DNA of 64,000 bases, taken from assembly GCA_014871385.1 (NCBI GenBank), contig CM026426.1:29563452-29627451 (forward strand), given 5' to 3'. Each line of letters begins with the position of its first letter. Position 1 is the first letter of the stretch. Below the pieces are notes generated by a model. The model was not told the DNA's origin and did no database searches. It worked only from the letters and a program-made list of their open reading frames with translations. The DNA comes from Ceratodon purpureus. Lineage: Eukaryota > Streptophyta > Bryopsida > Pseudoditrichales > Ditrichaceae. A program made the translations under genes and the position numbers. Shown here piece by piece: positions 1 through 10,360 of this stretch.

Positions 1-480
1 CGGAATGTGGTAACTCCGCAATCGGACATGGACGAGGTACCCCGACGGATTAGAGGCTCGGACATGGTCCGCCGATCGAAACGTGCGCGTTCCGGAATCG
101 GTCGGACGCGACCTCGGGGCAGTAATGCGGCGAAGGCGGACATAGTTGATTACAGGAACGATTAAACAATATCGCGTCGTTCTTCTAGAGCATAGGTCAG
201 GGGTCGGAACTTTGCGAAGCGGAATCCGACTTTGGAAAGGCGGATTGTGTCTGGACAGTGAAAACGGCGCCGGATTATACGAACCTCGCACATCCGCCCT
301 TTGGCAGGAGATTGTGCCGGTCCGGTATAGCGCGGATGGTGATCCGGTACGGTCGGATAGGGGCAGCAGGCAACGGACGTTCGGATTCAATCCGAGGCAG
401 CGTCGTCCGGCAAAGGGCGAATGGCGGACTATAGTGCGCGAGGTATGCCATGATATATAAACGGGAAGTGCGATAACACA
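1..480. repeat. TCGGA/TCCGA-rich stretch of element D
   Basis: The sequence is dense in CGGA, TCGGAC and TCCGAC words, like 3260-3911 at the other visible part of the element. No convincing gene is seen; the reading frames here look like by-products of the repeated GC-rich words. Subterminal clusters of short words of this kind are typical of transposase binding regions, but that role is inferred. Confidence 0.4.
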
Positions 481-540
481 GGTCCCTTTTGATGCAGTTA
501 GCCCGCAAGTTATTGTGGACGAGTCCTCTCCAGTTACAAG

Positions 541-999
541 ATGGATCCTTGTGACATAACTAGTCTAGAGGATGAGGTATTAGAGTTCTTGCTCTCTTGG
601 AATCCCGAGATGAACGAAGTCGTTGGGGACAGTGATAAGGAAACTGCCCCAGGAGCGGGCAGTGGAGACAAGGACATCGGCGTAGACAAGGTACAAGTAT
701 TGGGGGGAGGTCTATGCATTCCAGGTAACGAGGGATGCAAGTGGAAGGACAACAACGAGTACGGGAAGCCCGGAGGAAGTAGTAATGGGAGGTCATCCCC
801 AGCACTGGGAAGGAAGCATTCCACCGCTGCTACGACCGCGATAGGTCCGATACGAAGAAACTCGCGGGGGAGACCAGCCGCATCCGTAGAGACCGAAACT
901 TCAAAGCCTAAGACTTACGTCGAGGAACTGGAGGCGATTTGGCCATCCAAGTACCAGAAACTTAAGAATGACATCGAACAAGCTAGGAAATCTAGGTAG
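541..999 (+). CDS. Unknown 152-aa protein of element D
   Basis: An ATG-started open frame of 152 codons. The N-terminal third is acidic. The middle is rich in Gly and Ser. Around residues 100-112 is a short basic Arg-Gly-Arg-Pro stretch resembling an AT-hook, and the C-terminal end is charged. I do not recognise the family. The right arm of D retains only the last few codons, because element C is inserted there: the 9 bp at 974-982 (TCGAACAAG) are the uninterrupted version of C's target site. The gene is transcribed towards the 1376-2215 gene. It could be one exon of a longer gene. Confidence 0.4.
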   Translation: MDPCDITSLEDEVLEFLLSWNPEMNEVVGDSDKETAPGAGSGDKDIGVDKVQVLGGGLCIPGNEGCKWKDNNEYGKPGGSSNGRSSPALGRKHSTAATTAIGPIRRNSRGRPAASVETETSKPKTYVEELEAIWPSKYQKLKNDIEQARKSR

Positions 1000-1375
1000 T
1001 TACGAAGTAAATAGTGTCCGGTTAAATACGGAGAATCTCCGTTATCGACGCAATGCATTAGCAATTAGACAAGAGGTTGGAAGATGCATGTCTGCTTAGA
1101 AACTGCACTGGATGGATATTTCCGAAACAGAAAGGAGATATCAAACTACGGGGGACGTTCGGAATAGCTCCATCATTATAAAACATAAATATACTCTGAT
1201 CATCGGAAGATCAGCATAATAATAAACGGGGAATAAATATTATAGTAAGGCCGAAAATTTACGAAAATTCTCGTCCCATATACAAAATAGTCAGAGAAAG
1301 AGAAGGCCAGAGTTAAGCATTCCAAGATTGGTAGTGAGCAGAATCATTAACAGCTGCAACACTCGTCTATTAAAA

Positions 1376-2215
1376 TCAAGCGTTTTCCCAAAAACTCTGC
1401 TGAAAACCCTCCAGTTTGTTCACAATATCCGACATCTCACCGAGATAAGGCATCGTTCTCCAGCAATACCGTTGGAACTCGTAGTCCGTCATTTCGCGGG
1501 TCTCGTCACTTTCATGCTCGGAGTGGTCTTCCTCCTCGTCCACCTTACGCTTCTTAGCATCACCGGAGGATCCGCGTGTCGCATTAGGAGATTCTGCATC
1601 CGCCCTTATGGATCTACGAGATTCCAGCGCTGCGCCTCCCACTTCCATATGCAATGAAACCTGGCCAAGTCCCCTGATTCTATCCCGGCGGAGTGGCGTC
1701 GTCCTCGTCCGACTTCCAGCCCTCCACCATCGGGCATGCGCGCATGCACACCCCTCACGCACTCGATCGCTCGATGGACCCCCAGTCCGTGTCCGCACGA
1801 TCTTCCGACCCTCCTCGTCCCCCCGGACCCCACTTTGCACCACCCGTTCCGCTGGAATGCGCACGCGCATCGGATGCATGATGCCTGTGCAATTCGCCAC
1901 GGATTGGAACTGCAACACTGCGACTGGGTCCCAGTTCGACGCCCACAGACGGGTCTCCATGAGGGGCACGGCGGAGAAGTCGGGACACAAGAGGCCATAC
2001 TCTTCCTGAAACGCGTCGACGGATTCGAGCCAAGTCCGTAGACATTCCTTGGATCTCGGCACATCTTTCGCATGTTCAAACTCCCCTCCCCTTCTCCTCG
2101 CTGCATCAACCCACACTGGCAAATCCTTGGATTCGTAGTCCGATCGGAGAAACTCGCTTAGGCACCGGCTACTCCCTTCCATACAAGATGGAGGGCACTC
2201 GCGCGAGCAAGCCAT
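1376..2215 (-). CDS. Unknown 279-aa acidic-tailed protein of element D
   Basis: A continuous 279-codon frame starting with ATG. The right arm of D (51474-52268) encodes the same protein with an interrupted frame, and the similarity runs through the whole length, so this was a real gene when D moved. Residues about 210-245 form a lysine patch (KKRK) followed by an acidic Glu/Asp/Ser run, which suggests a nuclear protein. The tail has several aromatic residues. No known domain is recognised. It lies downstream of the F-box-like gene on the same strand and might be a later exon of the same transcription unit. Confidence 0.45.
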   Translation of the reverse strand: MACSRECPPSCMEGSSRCLSEFLRSDYESKDLPVWVDAARRRGGEFEHAKDVPRSKECLRTWLESVDAFQEEYGLLCPDFSAVPLMETRLWASNWDPVAVLQFQSVANCTGIMHPMRVRIPAERVVQSGVRGDEEGRKIVRTRTGGPSSDRVREGCACAHARWWRAGSRTRTTPLRRDRIRGLGQVSLHMEVGGAALESRRSIRADAESPNATRGSSGDAKKRKVDEEEDHSEHESDETREMTDYEFQRYCWRTMPYLGEMSDIVNKLEGFQQSFWENA

Positions 2216-2907
2216 CGGGGACGGCTCGAAAGTAGACAGAGGTTGGTGCAGGTCAGCGCGCGGAGAATAGACAACGCTACACCACGGAGGAAGAACGTTT
2301 TCCGCAATGGTGCTGCATTACCAACGGCGCTCAACACATAGAAGAAGGGAGGCGATGATCATCATAGTTCCAAATGGGCATTTAATTTTCCCTCTCAGTT
2401 GCAATAAAACTTATAATCCACCTAGATTTGGGATTATGAAATCAATCCCAAGTTGCGAACAGACGTACACGCAGTTATAACAGGGCCGACGGTATAATCA
2501 TAAAACGTAACACGCTCGATATGTCTAGGGAGTATGATATCATTCATAATACACCCTATCACACGAGTATCACTCGAGAACAGAATTGATAGACGGCCCC
2601 GGACATGTAATGCCATCATGAACTTATTAGTGACCACGCATGTACAAGTATGATTACAGTATCATCAATGATTTAACAATTAAAGTTTCATGATTCCAAT
2701 ACTTACGGATTCAATATCATGATAAACCAGCCTTATTCGGCTGCAATGCAGTGTCCGACCCGTTGTCCGACAGGCGCCGGACAATGGTCGACACCAATCC
2801 GACCATCGCAGACCTGCAACTACGCTAAACCCTAAGCATTGCAGATCTTGATGTACTAAACTGCGATGTTTGGTACCCTACACCTTAGTGTTTCAACGAA
2901 CAATATC

Positions 2908-3255
2908 CTAGGATTCGTCTTCAGAATCCATAAAAGGCCGCAGGTTGAATGCAAATCGGCTCTGGTACCAACGTGGCTGAATATCCACAAAGTTCCTCCA
3001 CCCCCTGCAAACACAACGGAGGAGTGTGCATGTTCTGTAGTTCTCGATGTCGTCGTCCTCGACCATCAACATCTTCCAGATGATGCCCTCCGAGACGTCT
3101 CCCGGGATGGCAGGTAAGAAACTCGGCCTGACTCTCGTCCCCATCTCCACGATCGCCAAATACTCTTCATCGTCGCTAAAGTCAGAATCGTTCCTAAACT
3201 GGGCTGGCCCGAACAAGGCGATAGGACTCCCTGGAATCCCAGCACTGTGAGCCAT
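2908..3255 (-). CDS. F-box-like protein of element D
   Basis: A 115-aa frame starting with ATG. Residues about 47-95 resemble an F-box: LPAIPGDVSE, then IIWKML, an acidic spacer, and LRCVCRGWRNFVD, which fits the L-P-x-D-v ... L-x-r-V-C-R-x-W pattern of the family. F-box proteins recruit substrates to SCF ubiquitin ligases through Skp1; that role is known for the family and inferred here. The N-terminal 45 residues are unrelated to known domains. It sits next to the D terminus and reads inward. The right-arm copy near 50154-50500 is shifted out of frame within the F-box. Confidence 0.5.
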   Translation of the reverse strand: MAHSAGIPGSPIALFGPAQFRNDSDFSDDEEYLAIVEMGTRVRPSFLPAIPGDVSEGIIWKMLMVEDDDIENYRTCTLLRCVCRGWRNFVDIQPRWYQSRFAFNLRPFMDSEDES

Positions 3256-3259
3256 CGCT

Positions 3260-3911
3260 GAAATGCAGTCAAAGTGTCACGTTTCAACGAGCCGTTACCG
3301 AAGTGGAAAATAATGCACCGATTCCTAGAACGACCATGAAGATAAAGCAGGCGTAGCATAGAACGCCAGTCCATTTGATGGGAGTCCACCGGGATATGTT
3401 GCCGGACATCCGAATTCGATATGCGTCGGACCCGAACTCAGGTCGGAACTTGGCCGTCGAAGGTACAATATCGGGATAGTGGCCGAACCAGGGTCCGACC
3501 ACGAGGAGGACAGTAGAATGTGGCGGACTTCGTCGGAGCCGACAGCAATCGGATGGCGGATAAGCGCCTTGAGGGATGCCGGAATGCGGACGAGATCACG
3601 AAGACCCGTCGGACGACGGGGCATCGATCCGGCGGAAAGCGGATGTCGGATCGGACATCGGACTGGGTATCGGATCGTACAGGGTGGCGCGGACGAAGCG
3701 GACTGGTACTGGGGCCTACCAGTATCAGACCACCTTTATCGCAGACGTGGACATCGGCTGTCCGAGGTGTCCCCGGGGCGGAAATGTAAAAGTGAAAATG
3801 TTGCCGTAAATATTTGGGCCGTCGCGATAAAGACCGAATGGGACGTCCGGTCGTGACTGTACACCGTCGTGACGTCCCGACATTGTGACGCGAGAGGGGC
3901 ACGTCGCGACG
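3260..3911. repeat. Subterminal TCGGA-rich region and terminus of element D
   Basis: Dozens of CGGA, TCGGA and TCCGAC words occur on both strands. The region ends in a terminus with repeated GTCGCGACG, CGTCGTGACG and TCGGGACGTC words. The same region is found inverted at 49497-50150. The several overlapping open frames on both strands are by-products of the word repetition. No gene is called. Confidence 0.5.
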
Positions 3912-4484
3912 GAATAGAAAACTCCACTGGCAGAAGTAGAGATTTACAATGAAACAATGACCGGATTTAAATATAATGATAATAAAATGTTTGAAAGGCC
4001 ATGAACGTAACGAGGGGGATGAATATCACCTTAAAAAAAACTTAAACCAAGATAGGAGAGTAGTGGAATGAGTAAAGGGAGGAAAAACAAACCAGTAAAA
4101 ACAAGCTCAAATGATGGAGGAGCATGTGAAAGAATCAAATATAAATACATATTCAAGATCTAAGGAATTTCAGTACATGGAGAACGGGTATGGTGGAAGA
4201 GTGCTGGAATTAGTAATATATATTTAACATGGGTCATGGAGGAAATGAATTGAAAGACGAACGTTCGAAATGAAAGAAAAGAAAGGAATTCAACATTAAC
4301 ATTTCAGAAACTTCAAGGGTTACAATGGTAGAGTAGTAGAATTACACGTATAAAAAAAAAACATAAAATAGAGGAGAAAAAACATGGAAGAATATAAAGA
4401 ATAACTAAATGAAAAACGGGTTCGAGAGTGGAAAGTGTATAGATAGAGGAACGTTAAATATACAGAAAAAGAAGGTAACCCGAA
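3912..4484. other. AT- and purine-rich spacer, no gene seen
   Basis: Outside element D the composition changes abruptly to AT-rich DNA with many GGAA and GAAA runs on this strand. I see no coding frame, RNA gene or repeat unit. It may be the 5' leader of the broken gene that follows. Confidence 0.4.
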
Positions 4485-6899
4485 TTGCTTTATGATACAA
4501 AGGGCAAGGCAGCCGTGGATGAGGTGGAAGTTGAGGTGGACAATGACTGTTCAACACATCTTACGGCTGCGGCAGCTAGATGCTCCAACCCTTGTTCAGT
4601 GGACGATGGTCCGAGTTCCTTGGGAATAGTACAAGTGCCTACCAAAGATGATAGCTCAAGGGATGCAGTTCATTCCATTTCAGACATTATGGAGATGGTG
4701 AAGTCGATGCCGAACAACGAATCATTGAAGGAGTTACTAGGTTTTAGCATCAAATGGACGGAGGTGTGCTCTGATGAACGGCGTGGGGGCTTAGAGAATA
4801 CCACGGAGGGAGGCGATGCACGAAAAACCACGGAGGAAGTGCAACAAATTCATAATGTGTTGACGATTGCACAAACCCTGAAAGAAGGGGCTTCCGTATT
4901 AGGCGCTACGGCACCAAATCTTCTAAACATGGCTCATGCATTTGGAAGTATGACTCCATGCATGATACACGGTGCCCTCGGCTTCGAGACTTTGGTATCT
5001 TCTATTAAGCCTCTTCTGGAAGACCGTGTGCAATTAGGCGAAGAGAACGTGGCGCTGAGTAAGGAATTAATGGAGGCAACGCAGATAATCAAGAAACTGA
5101 CAGAAAGGTTGGACAAGGTGAAAAAGAGTTGGAGAGCACAATTGGAAGAGTGCGAGAAGTACCACCCGAAAGATAAGGAGAAAAGCAAAATAGAAGAAGT
5201 GAGGCCTAGGGTGAAGAAGGAAGCGGTGAAGGTGGAAGAAAAGGATTGTGTCATTGAAGTACTGAGCGATTATGAGGATTCCGATGACCTCGGCCTTTCT
5301 AAATTCTCAAATAAAAGTGGAGATGGGGCCACGCAGGGGATGGCGTCTCAAAAGTCTAAAAGGACATGTGGTCCAGTTCCATTGGACATTGGCTAAAGCC
5401 AAGCAACGCCAAGACATGAGGATAGAGGAAAGGGGCCAATGGATGATTAAAAAGAAGTAGACATTCTTTTACGGGATTTGGGGGTCGCTAGAAGGGAAAG
5501 AGACAAGGCCCGTACAGAACTGGAGAAGTTGAAGACCACTATACAGATGGTAGACGATACACCATGTTCCACAAAGGCATTATCGTGGCTTGCTTGGGTC
5601 CACAAACTGCGAGATAAGGAGACAATAGTCTCTAAAGCACAACATGATATGAAGAAATGTGCAATTACTTCCATGGATGTCGAAGAAGGTATCCAATCAT
5701 CTTAACAGAAGTATAAAGAGGCAGCAGCCAAGGGCGGCGAGGATGCAACAAAAATCACGATATGGCGCGATGTAGGAGAAATGATGGAGCGCACATTACA
5801 TAGTTCAAAAAATAGGGGAGGGGTCATTGACTGGGCGCTAGAGGTTGAGGAGGGGCGGATGCCTTACGATGTACTATCATCTCATTTGGATGAATCAAAA
5901 CGAGTGGTTATCCATACTCGCAAACCGTCGGAGGAATATTCGAAGGAAACGTGTCCCATTTGTCAACAATATTTTGGGCCGGAAGGGGCCTTCAAGATGG
6001 GACATTGTACTCACAAGTTCCACATAACCTGCATCGCCAAGGCTGCTTTAAACAACAAATAGTGTGTTATGTGCCGCTCCCCAATTAGTTCACGCTTTTA
6101 CGAGATGCTGGGACTACAACACGTAATGCCGCTTGGGCATGAGTTTGATTGGTGGAATTTACCACTAGACCAACTACCTAAGAAAGAGGTGAATTATTTT
6201 GATTGGGGCAAATCACTTGCTTGGAACCCGGAGACAATGACTCACCAACTATCTACGGCGGGCAATGCCGAATTAGACGATCTTTCATGGATGACACAGG
6301 ACTATTAGGTGGAGATGAGGGCACGTGAAATTCCGGATGCTAAGGAGCAAGATTTGTTTTGTAGAAACTTTGGTGGACATTGGAGTGTACATGGCAATCG
6401 CTTCTTCTGGTTTCCAAAACCGGAAGTTGTGGAAAATGCCGACGATACAAGAAGAGAAGTAGAACGGGAGTATGGGCAACTTGATGAGTACAAGATGTAT
6501 GACAGAACCCCGGTCAGGAGGGTACTTGTATTGAGGAAACTGGAAGAAGCTATTCGCCATCGTCGCACTTTTATAGAAGAATCCTTCAAATATTCGGACC
6601 TAGACTACTGGCTGATCCATATGAAGTCTGACGATACTCTTCGGAAAATAGTTTCCAACTGGAGAAGGGCACTTCCTGATGAGGGTAATTCGTCTCATTG
6701 GTCACGCGCTAGTATTGAGAAGATCGTGCAAGAAACAGTAGCCAAGATTGAGAAGGCAAAGGAGTTGTGGGACGGGAAGAATTCCAAGAAGCGCAATCGG
6801 GATGGCCCTTATGAAGATGATCCTGAACGGGGGGAAGATAATCATCGAGAAGTGGTAGCAGTGAAGGAAGAATATCGATCGGGGGGTACGATTACATGA
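4485..6899 (+). pseudogene. Broken RING-H2 finger gene with coiled coil
   Basis: A series of adjoining frames reads as one decayed gene. The first about 300 codons contain a Lys/Glu-rich coiled coil (around 5030-5200) and an acidic patch. A further coiled coil follows at 5478-5705. At about 5957-6090 there is a RING-H2 finger: CPIC, about 14 residues, then CTHKFHITC and CVMC, matching C-x2-C ... C-x-H-x2-H-x2-C ... C-x2-C. RING-H2 proteins are usually E3 ubiquitin ligases. The C-terminal about 270 codons are unrecognised and end in a basic/acidic stretch. In-frame TAG codons (6060, 6306) and at least two further interruptions upstream show it is not functional as it stands. It could be a host gene or cargo of a transposon; no ends were found. 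Confidence 0.5.
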
Positions 6900-7404
6900 C
6901 CAAGCCAACGACGCGTTACTCGGAGGTCAAATGCAAACAATGAACGTTGAGTAGGATATTTACGTTGGACATGGTACCCGCATTACTTTGGTTAATGTGA
7001 TAATACATTGGGTGATAGTCGTATTTGGAGCAGTTTATATATTGGTTGCGTAGCCGGATGTATGGACTTTACTCTACCTCTCAATGTATTTGCAAAAAAT
7101 CCTTCTGGTTTTAATACAATTTCATTTATGTTTTTGAGTTGCATTTGTGTTGAAAGAATTGTTAGTACTTAGATGCATCGAACTTCATATGTAGATTTTG
7201 TACATTCATTATGAGAAAGAAATTGCGTGAAGTACAATCAAAGTAAAAAAAAGTACACAACGTGGAGGACAATATTGAAGAGGCAAGCACCACCGCTTAA
7301 ATGAGATATAATTATGATCATGGTTTCTAGAAATGGACATTCATAAAAGAGTGGCATTCTAGGGTGGTGCACTGGAAATGCTGCTTTATAATTATCGTGC
7401 GCAA
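6900..7404. other. AT-rich spacer between convergent genes
   Basis: No gene is seen. The sequence is AT-rich with several AATAAA-like words. It lies between the 3' ends of two convergent reading frames and probably holds their transcript ends. Confidence 0.3.
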
Positions 7405-8514
7405 TCATGCCACATAATCGCTGTCGTCCTTCACTTTGGCCCCACTAGGATCGGAAGAATCGTCATCGTCATCGCCATCGCTCTCGCGTACCTTCTTCAC
7501 CCTCCCCTTAGTCTTCTTCTTTGACTCAAATGGGTTCATGAATTTCTTTGGGCCATTCGCAACATCCAAAGGAGTTTTTGGCTTCCCATGATTGAAAGGC
7601 AACACCTTCTGAGCCTTATCTTCTGCCTTCCGCTTGGCCTTGGTACTAGCAAGGGGCTTTTCGGGAAACATGTCCGGTTTTTCCAAAGCCAACTTCGGCC
7701 CAAAGAACTGCTCAATTGGAAGTCCTTCATCAGTAGAGAGAATGTCTAACTCAGCTTGTCGGGTTCGGGCCAATCTCTTCCTACATTTCTCCGCTACTTC
7801 AGCAGCCTTAGCATCTTCCTTCATTTTTTTAGACAAGGCAACCAACCTCGCGGACGATTCAAAGCCACCAACTTGGACCCTAGTCTTTGCGGTTCCAAAC
7901 AATGTCCGAGACGCACCGGGTACGGGTACGGGCACCTCTTCCTTTGTAGAGGGTGGAATCATTTCCTCTTTTATGCGATTGAAGTCTAGAGAAACAACCT
8001 TAGAAGTATCAAGGGTGGGGTCTTCCTCTTTCTTTGGTACGACCAAACCCACTGTAGTATGAGATGATCCTCCCCGCAATATCTTATCACTGTTTAGTAA
8101 ACCGTCTCCATTCGGAAGAGAAGCAAAAGGAATCGTATCCTCCTCGTTGGTACCTTCTTGTTCGACATCATCATACTCAAAGACACGCTCCATCGGCGCA
8201 CGAGAACAACGGGATTTCCCTTTCGGTGAAACCTCAAGGTCGATAACTGGGTTGTCAATAGGGGGATCAATAGATAGAACGTCGAAGGGTACATCAACAT
8301 CAGACTCACTAGAGTAGTCAACGTCAATGGTCTCCACGGCCTTTGGGTCCTCCTTCCCCTCCAACTCCCAATAGAACCTCCCTAAACCACTCAACTTCGA
8401 CTGGGAAATCATCTTCGAATTCGTATACACATGTCGGAACAAAATCAAGGAAGCATACACGCATGCACCAATATTGATTGCACCAGATTGAACCAAGCCG
8501 TTCCATGTCCACAC
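7405..8514 (-). CDS. Unknown acidic 369-aa protein, possibly gag-like (truncated at its N end)
   Basis: The frame is open further upstream than its first GTG and stops at the junction with the Gypsy fossil near 8540, so the true N terminus is missing. The first about 50 residues are hydrophobic and aromatic, and resemble the helical region of plant gag-like or 'putative plant transposon' proteins. The rest is acidic and low in complexity, with Lys-rich patches near the C end (KKKTKGRVKKV) and a poly-Asp run, consistent with a nuclear or nucleic-acid-binding protein. No enzyme motif is visible. A host protein fragment is an alternative. Confidence 0.35.
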   Translation of the reverse strand: MWTWNGLVQSGAINIGACVYASLILFRHVYTNSKMISQSKLSGLGRFYWELEGKEDPKAVETIDVDYSSESDVDVPFDVLSIDPPIDNPVIDLEVSPKGKSRCSRAPMERVFEYDDVEQEGTNEEDTIPFASLPNGDGLLNSDKILRGGSSHTTVGLVVPKKEEDPTLDTSKVVSLDFNRIKEEMIPPSTKEEVPVPVPGASRTLFGTAKTRVQVGGFESSARLVALSKKMKEDAKAAEVAEKCRKRLARTRQAELDILSTDEGLPIEQFFGPKLALEKPDMFPEKPLASTKAKRKAEDKAQKVLPFNHGKPKTPLDVANGPKKFMNPFESKKKTKGRVKKVRESDGDDDDDSSDPSGAKVKDDSDYVA

Positions 8515-8541
8515 AAACGCTTCTAATCTCGCCGTGGGGTC

Positions 8542-8983
8542 ATGCTAGCACAAAACATCAACGGCAAACATGACCAGCTTGTCGCCCAGGCAAGTAGATT
8601 ATTAAATCAGGCCAAGAGAAACTACTCCACAGGAGAATGGGAAGCCTTAGCTATGATCTATGTTGTGAAAAAATTTTGCCACTATCTGGTAGGAATTAAA
8701 TTCCGTTTCATGGTAGATCACCATAGCTTATTATACCTAGTCAATCAACCCCTGGTGACAGGACATGTAGCTCAATGGATTATGATACTATTAGAGTATG
8801 ATTTTGAAGTAGTATACATACTCCGGAAGAGGCACATAGTAACAGGCTACTTGTCTCGAGACACCAACACCACCGAGAAAGAAATCGTCGACTCATTTAA
8901 TGAGCTTTACATCCAGGCCATCACCGTGGTTATCCAGGACGACCAAGATTGGACTACCAACATTATACAGTATCTAACCACCG
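8542..8983 (+). mobile_element. Gypsy-type LTR retrotransposon fossil, pol RNase H part
   Basis: The translation matches the RNase H region of plant Gypsy (Metaviridae-type) polymerases: YASRLLN-like and NYSTGEWEALA stretches, then a VDHHSLLYL motif. The piece stops at the 9-bp site TAACCACCG (8975-8983), where giant element A is inserted. The integrase part of the same fossil continues beyond A at 44935. No reverse transcriptase part is seen on the left, so it is truncated as well as split. It is an old, broken copy. Confidence 0.75.
8975..8983. repeat. Target-site duplication of element A, left copy
   Basis: TAACCACCG here is repeated exactly at 44935-44943, immediately outside the other terminus. 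A 9-bp duplication is the signature size of Mutator-like elements. The two flanks are consecutive parts of one Gypsy pol region, which independently supports an insertion. Confidence 0.85.
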
Positions 8984-9436
8984 GGGGAAAGTTAGCGTGT
9001 GAGCGGAGAGCGGAGAGCGGAGATCAGAGAGTAGAAAATGGAGAGCAGAGATTTGACATTTAGCCAAATTTCCGAAGGTAAAGTAAACCCTATAACCGTG
9101 GGAAAACACTAAAAAAAGGCATCATTTTGTTACTTTTTTTAGTATAGGAGTATAATTCCGTGGAATTCAGGGTTATCACAGGTAAAAGTTTTTTACCTTT
9201 TTTTGCTGAGGTACAAATTAGGGCTGATGTCATCATGTCGTCATGCATACAATCCTTTATATTTGGTCCCTTACTGGATCTAGATATGAGAGTTCCAGCA
9301 TCAAGTTTTTAGATCAGAATACTAAGTATTGCATAACTAATAAAGATAATTGTAGAAAAAACAAAATTCAATAAAGCACAAATTAGAGGTCTAAAAACTT
9401 CGTGAAATATATCAAAGTTCGTGTACTGTCGGAACA
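8984..9436. repeat. Left terminus and subterminal region of element A
   Basis: The terminal GAGCGGAGAGCGG repeats are followed by ACCCTATAACCGTGG (about 9090) and a second CCGTGG word (about 9160). The order matches 52672-52940 in element C, and 9259-9436 matches the later stretch 53833-53970 of C. The roughly 0.9 kb lying between these in C, which holds the MPKVRN gene, is absent here. Homology stops abruptly at about 9436, where another element begins. Confidence 0.65.
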
Positions 9437-10360
9437 CGGAAACACAACTAACATCCGGATAGCACTCTAATTGAGCGTAAACTTCCGTATTGTCACTAGG
9501 TCCCGAGTATCGTCCAGGGATTCAATAGTGTTTCACCAAGTAGTTACTTATAATCGTTCCGAGCCTTGCCACTGCTCGAATAGTGTATCCGGAACGTAAC
9601 TCCTCGACTATCTCTCACTCTCTTTCTCGTTCTCGTCAGGTGTTTCGTCCACAAACCCCAACGTCTCGGAACAGCTACCGTTTCACAACTATCCTAGAGT
9701 ACTCTGGCCAGCAGGTCACACAGACGACCTCTTCCGATCCGTGAGACTACAACCACAAACCAATCTGGATCTGGGAGAACCAGGATCCGATTATCCTTAA
9801 GCGACCCGTACCACGTTCCGAATCCCCCTCTCACAGTGTACGGAACCTCTTCAGAAGTTCAGGGAGCCCGATCAAGTACTCCTCGATCCGCTTCGACCCT
9901 AGCGACGGCTATTCCGCGTGAGGTTGGGTTGGGGACGGAACAGTGAGGCTTCACTCCTACGACAATCCACTAAATCTTTCCGCTCAATTCCATTACCTTT
10001 CCGGTTCGGGTCTTGTCACAACTTCCATCACCTTCCTATCCGAGCTACAGCGGAACTCTCATATCCTTCACGGATCATTCACACTTAAATGGAAACCATG
10101 CACAGTACTTGCAAAACACGAATACTTTACTGATAAGGAATATAGGGAGAAAACATGCAAAACAAAGACCCGGACTGCATCGCCTTCCCCGTTTAAGTAA
10201 GCAGGGGCTTTCACAAAAGCGGCGGCGCCGGCAGTCCAATCAAAAACCCTAATCCCTAGTTATCTACCTAGAATCCTACTTTACGACTAAACCGGATCTC
10301 TCGATCCAAAATCTACTCCTATAAATCCGGAAAGTGACGGCCAGTTGCAGCGAGAGGAAT
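9437..10360. other. Non-coding part of the gag-like element
   Basis: No gene is seen. The sequence differs from both A and C in composition and starts at the exact point where homology to C ends. It lies downstream of the gag-like frame on the minus strand, so it is probably the 3' part of that inserted element. I could not show matching long terminal repeats. Confidence 0.35.

Larger units (their letters stand above)
1..3911. mobile_element. Element D, left arm (partial)
   Basis: This stretch is matched in inverted orientation by 49497-52671, at roughly 90% identity by eye. Both copies stop at equivalent terminus sequences rich in CGACG words: at about 3911 here and about 49497 there. The outer part of this copy runs off the left window edge. 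It carries three plausible genes (541-999, 1376-2215, 2908-3255) and has TCGGA-rich sequence near its end. No transposase was recognised, so the class is open: it could be a large non-autonomous DNA element or part of a bigger one. The two termini face each other across 45 kb, which suggests two separate insertions rather than one composite. Confidence 0.6.

Noticed and set aside
3438-3902. Overlapping Arg/Ser-rich frames near the D terminus on both strands
   Set aside because: Generated by repeated TCCGAC and CGGA words in the subterminal region; both D arms show them only because the words are shared.
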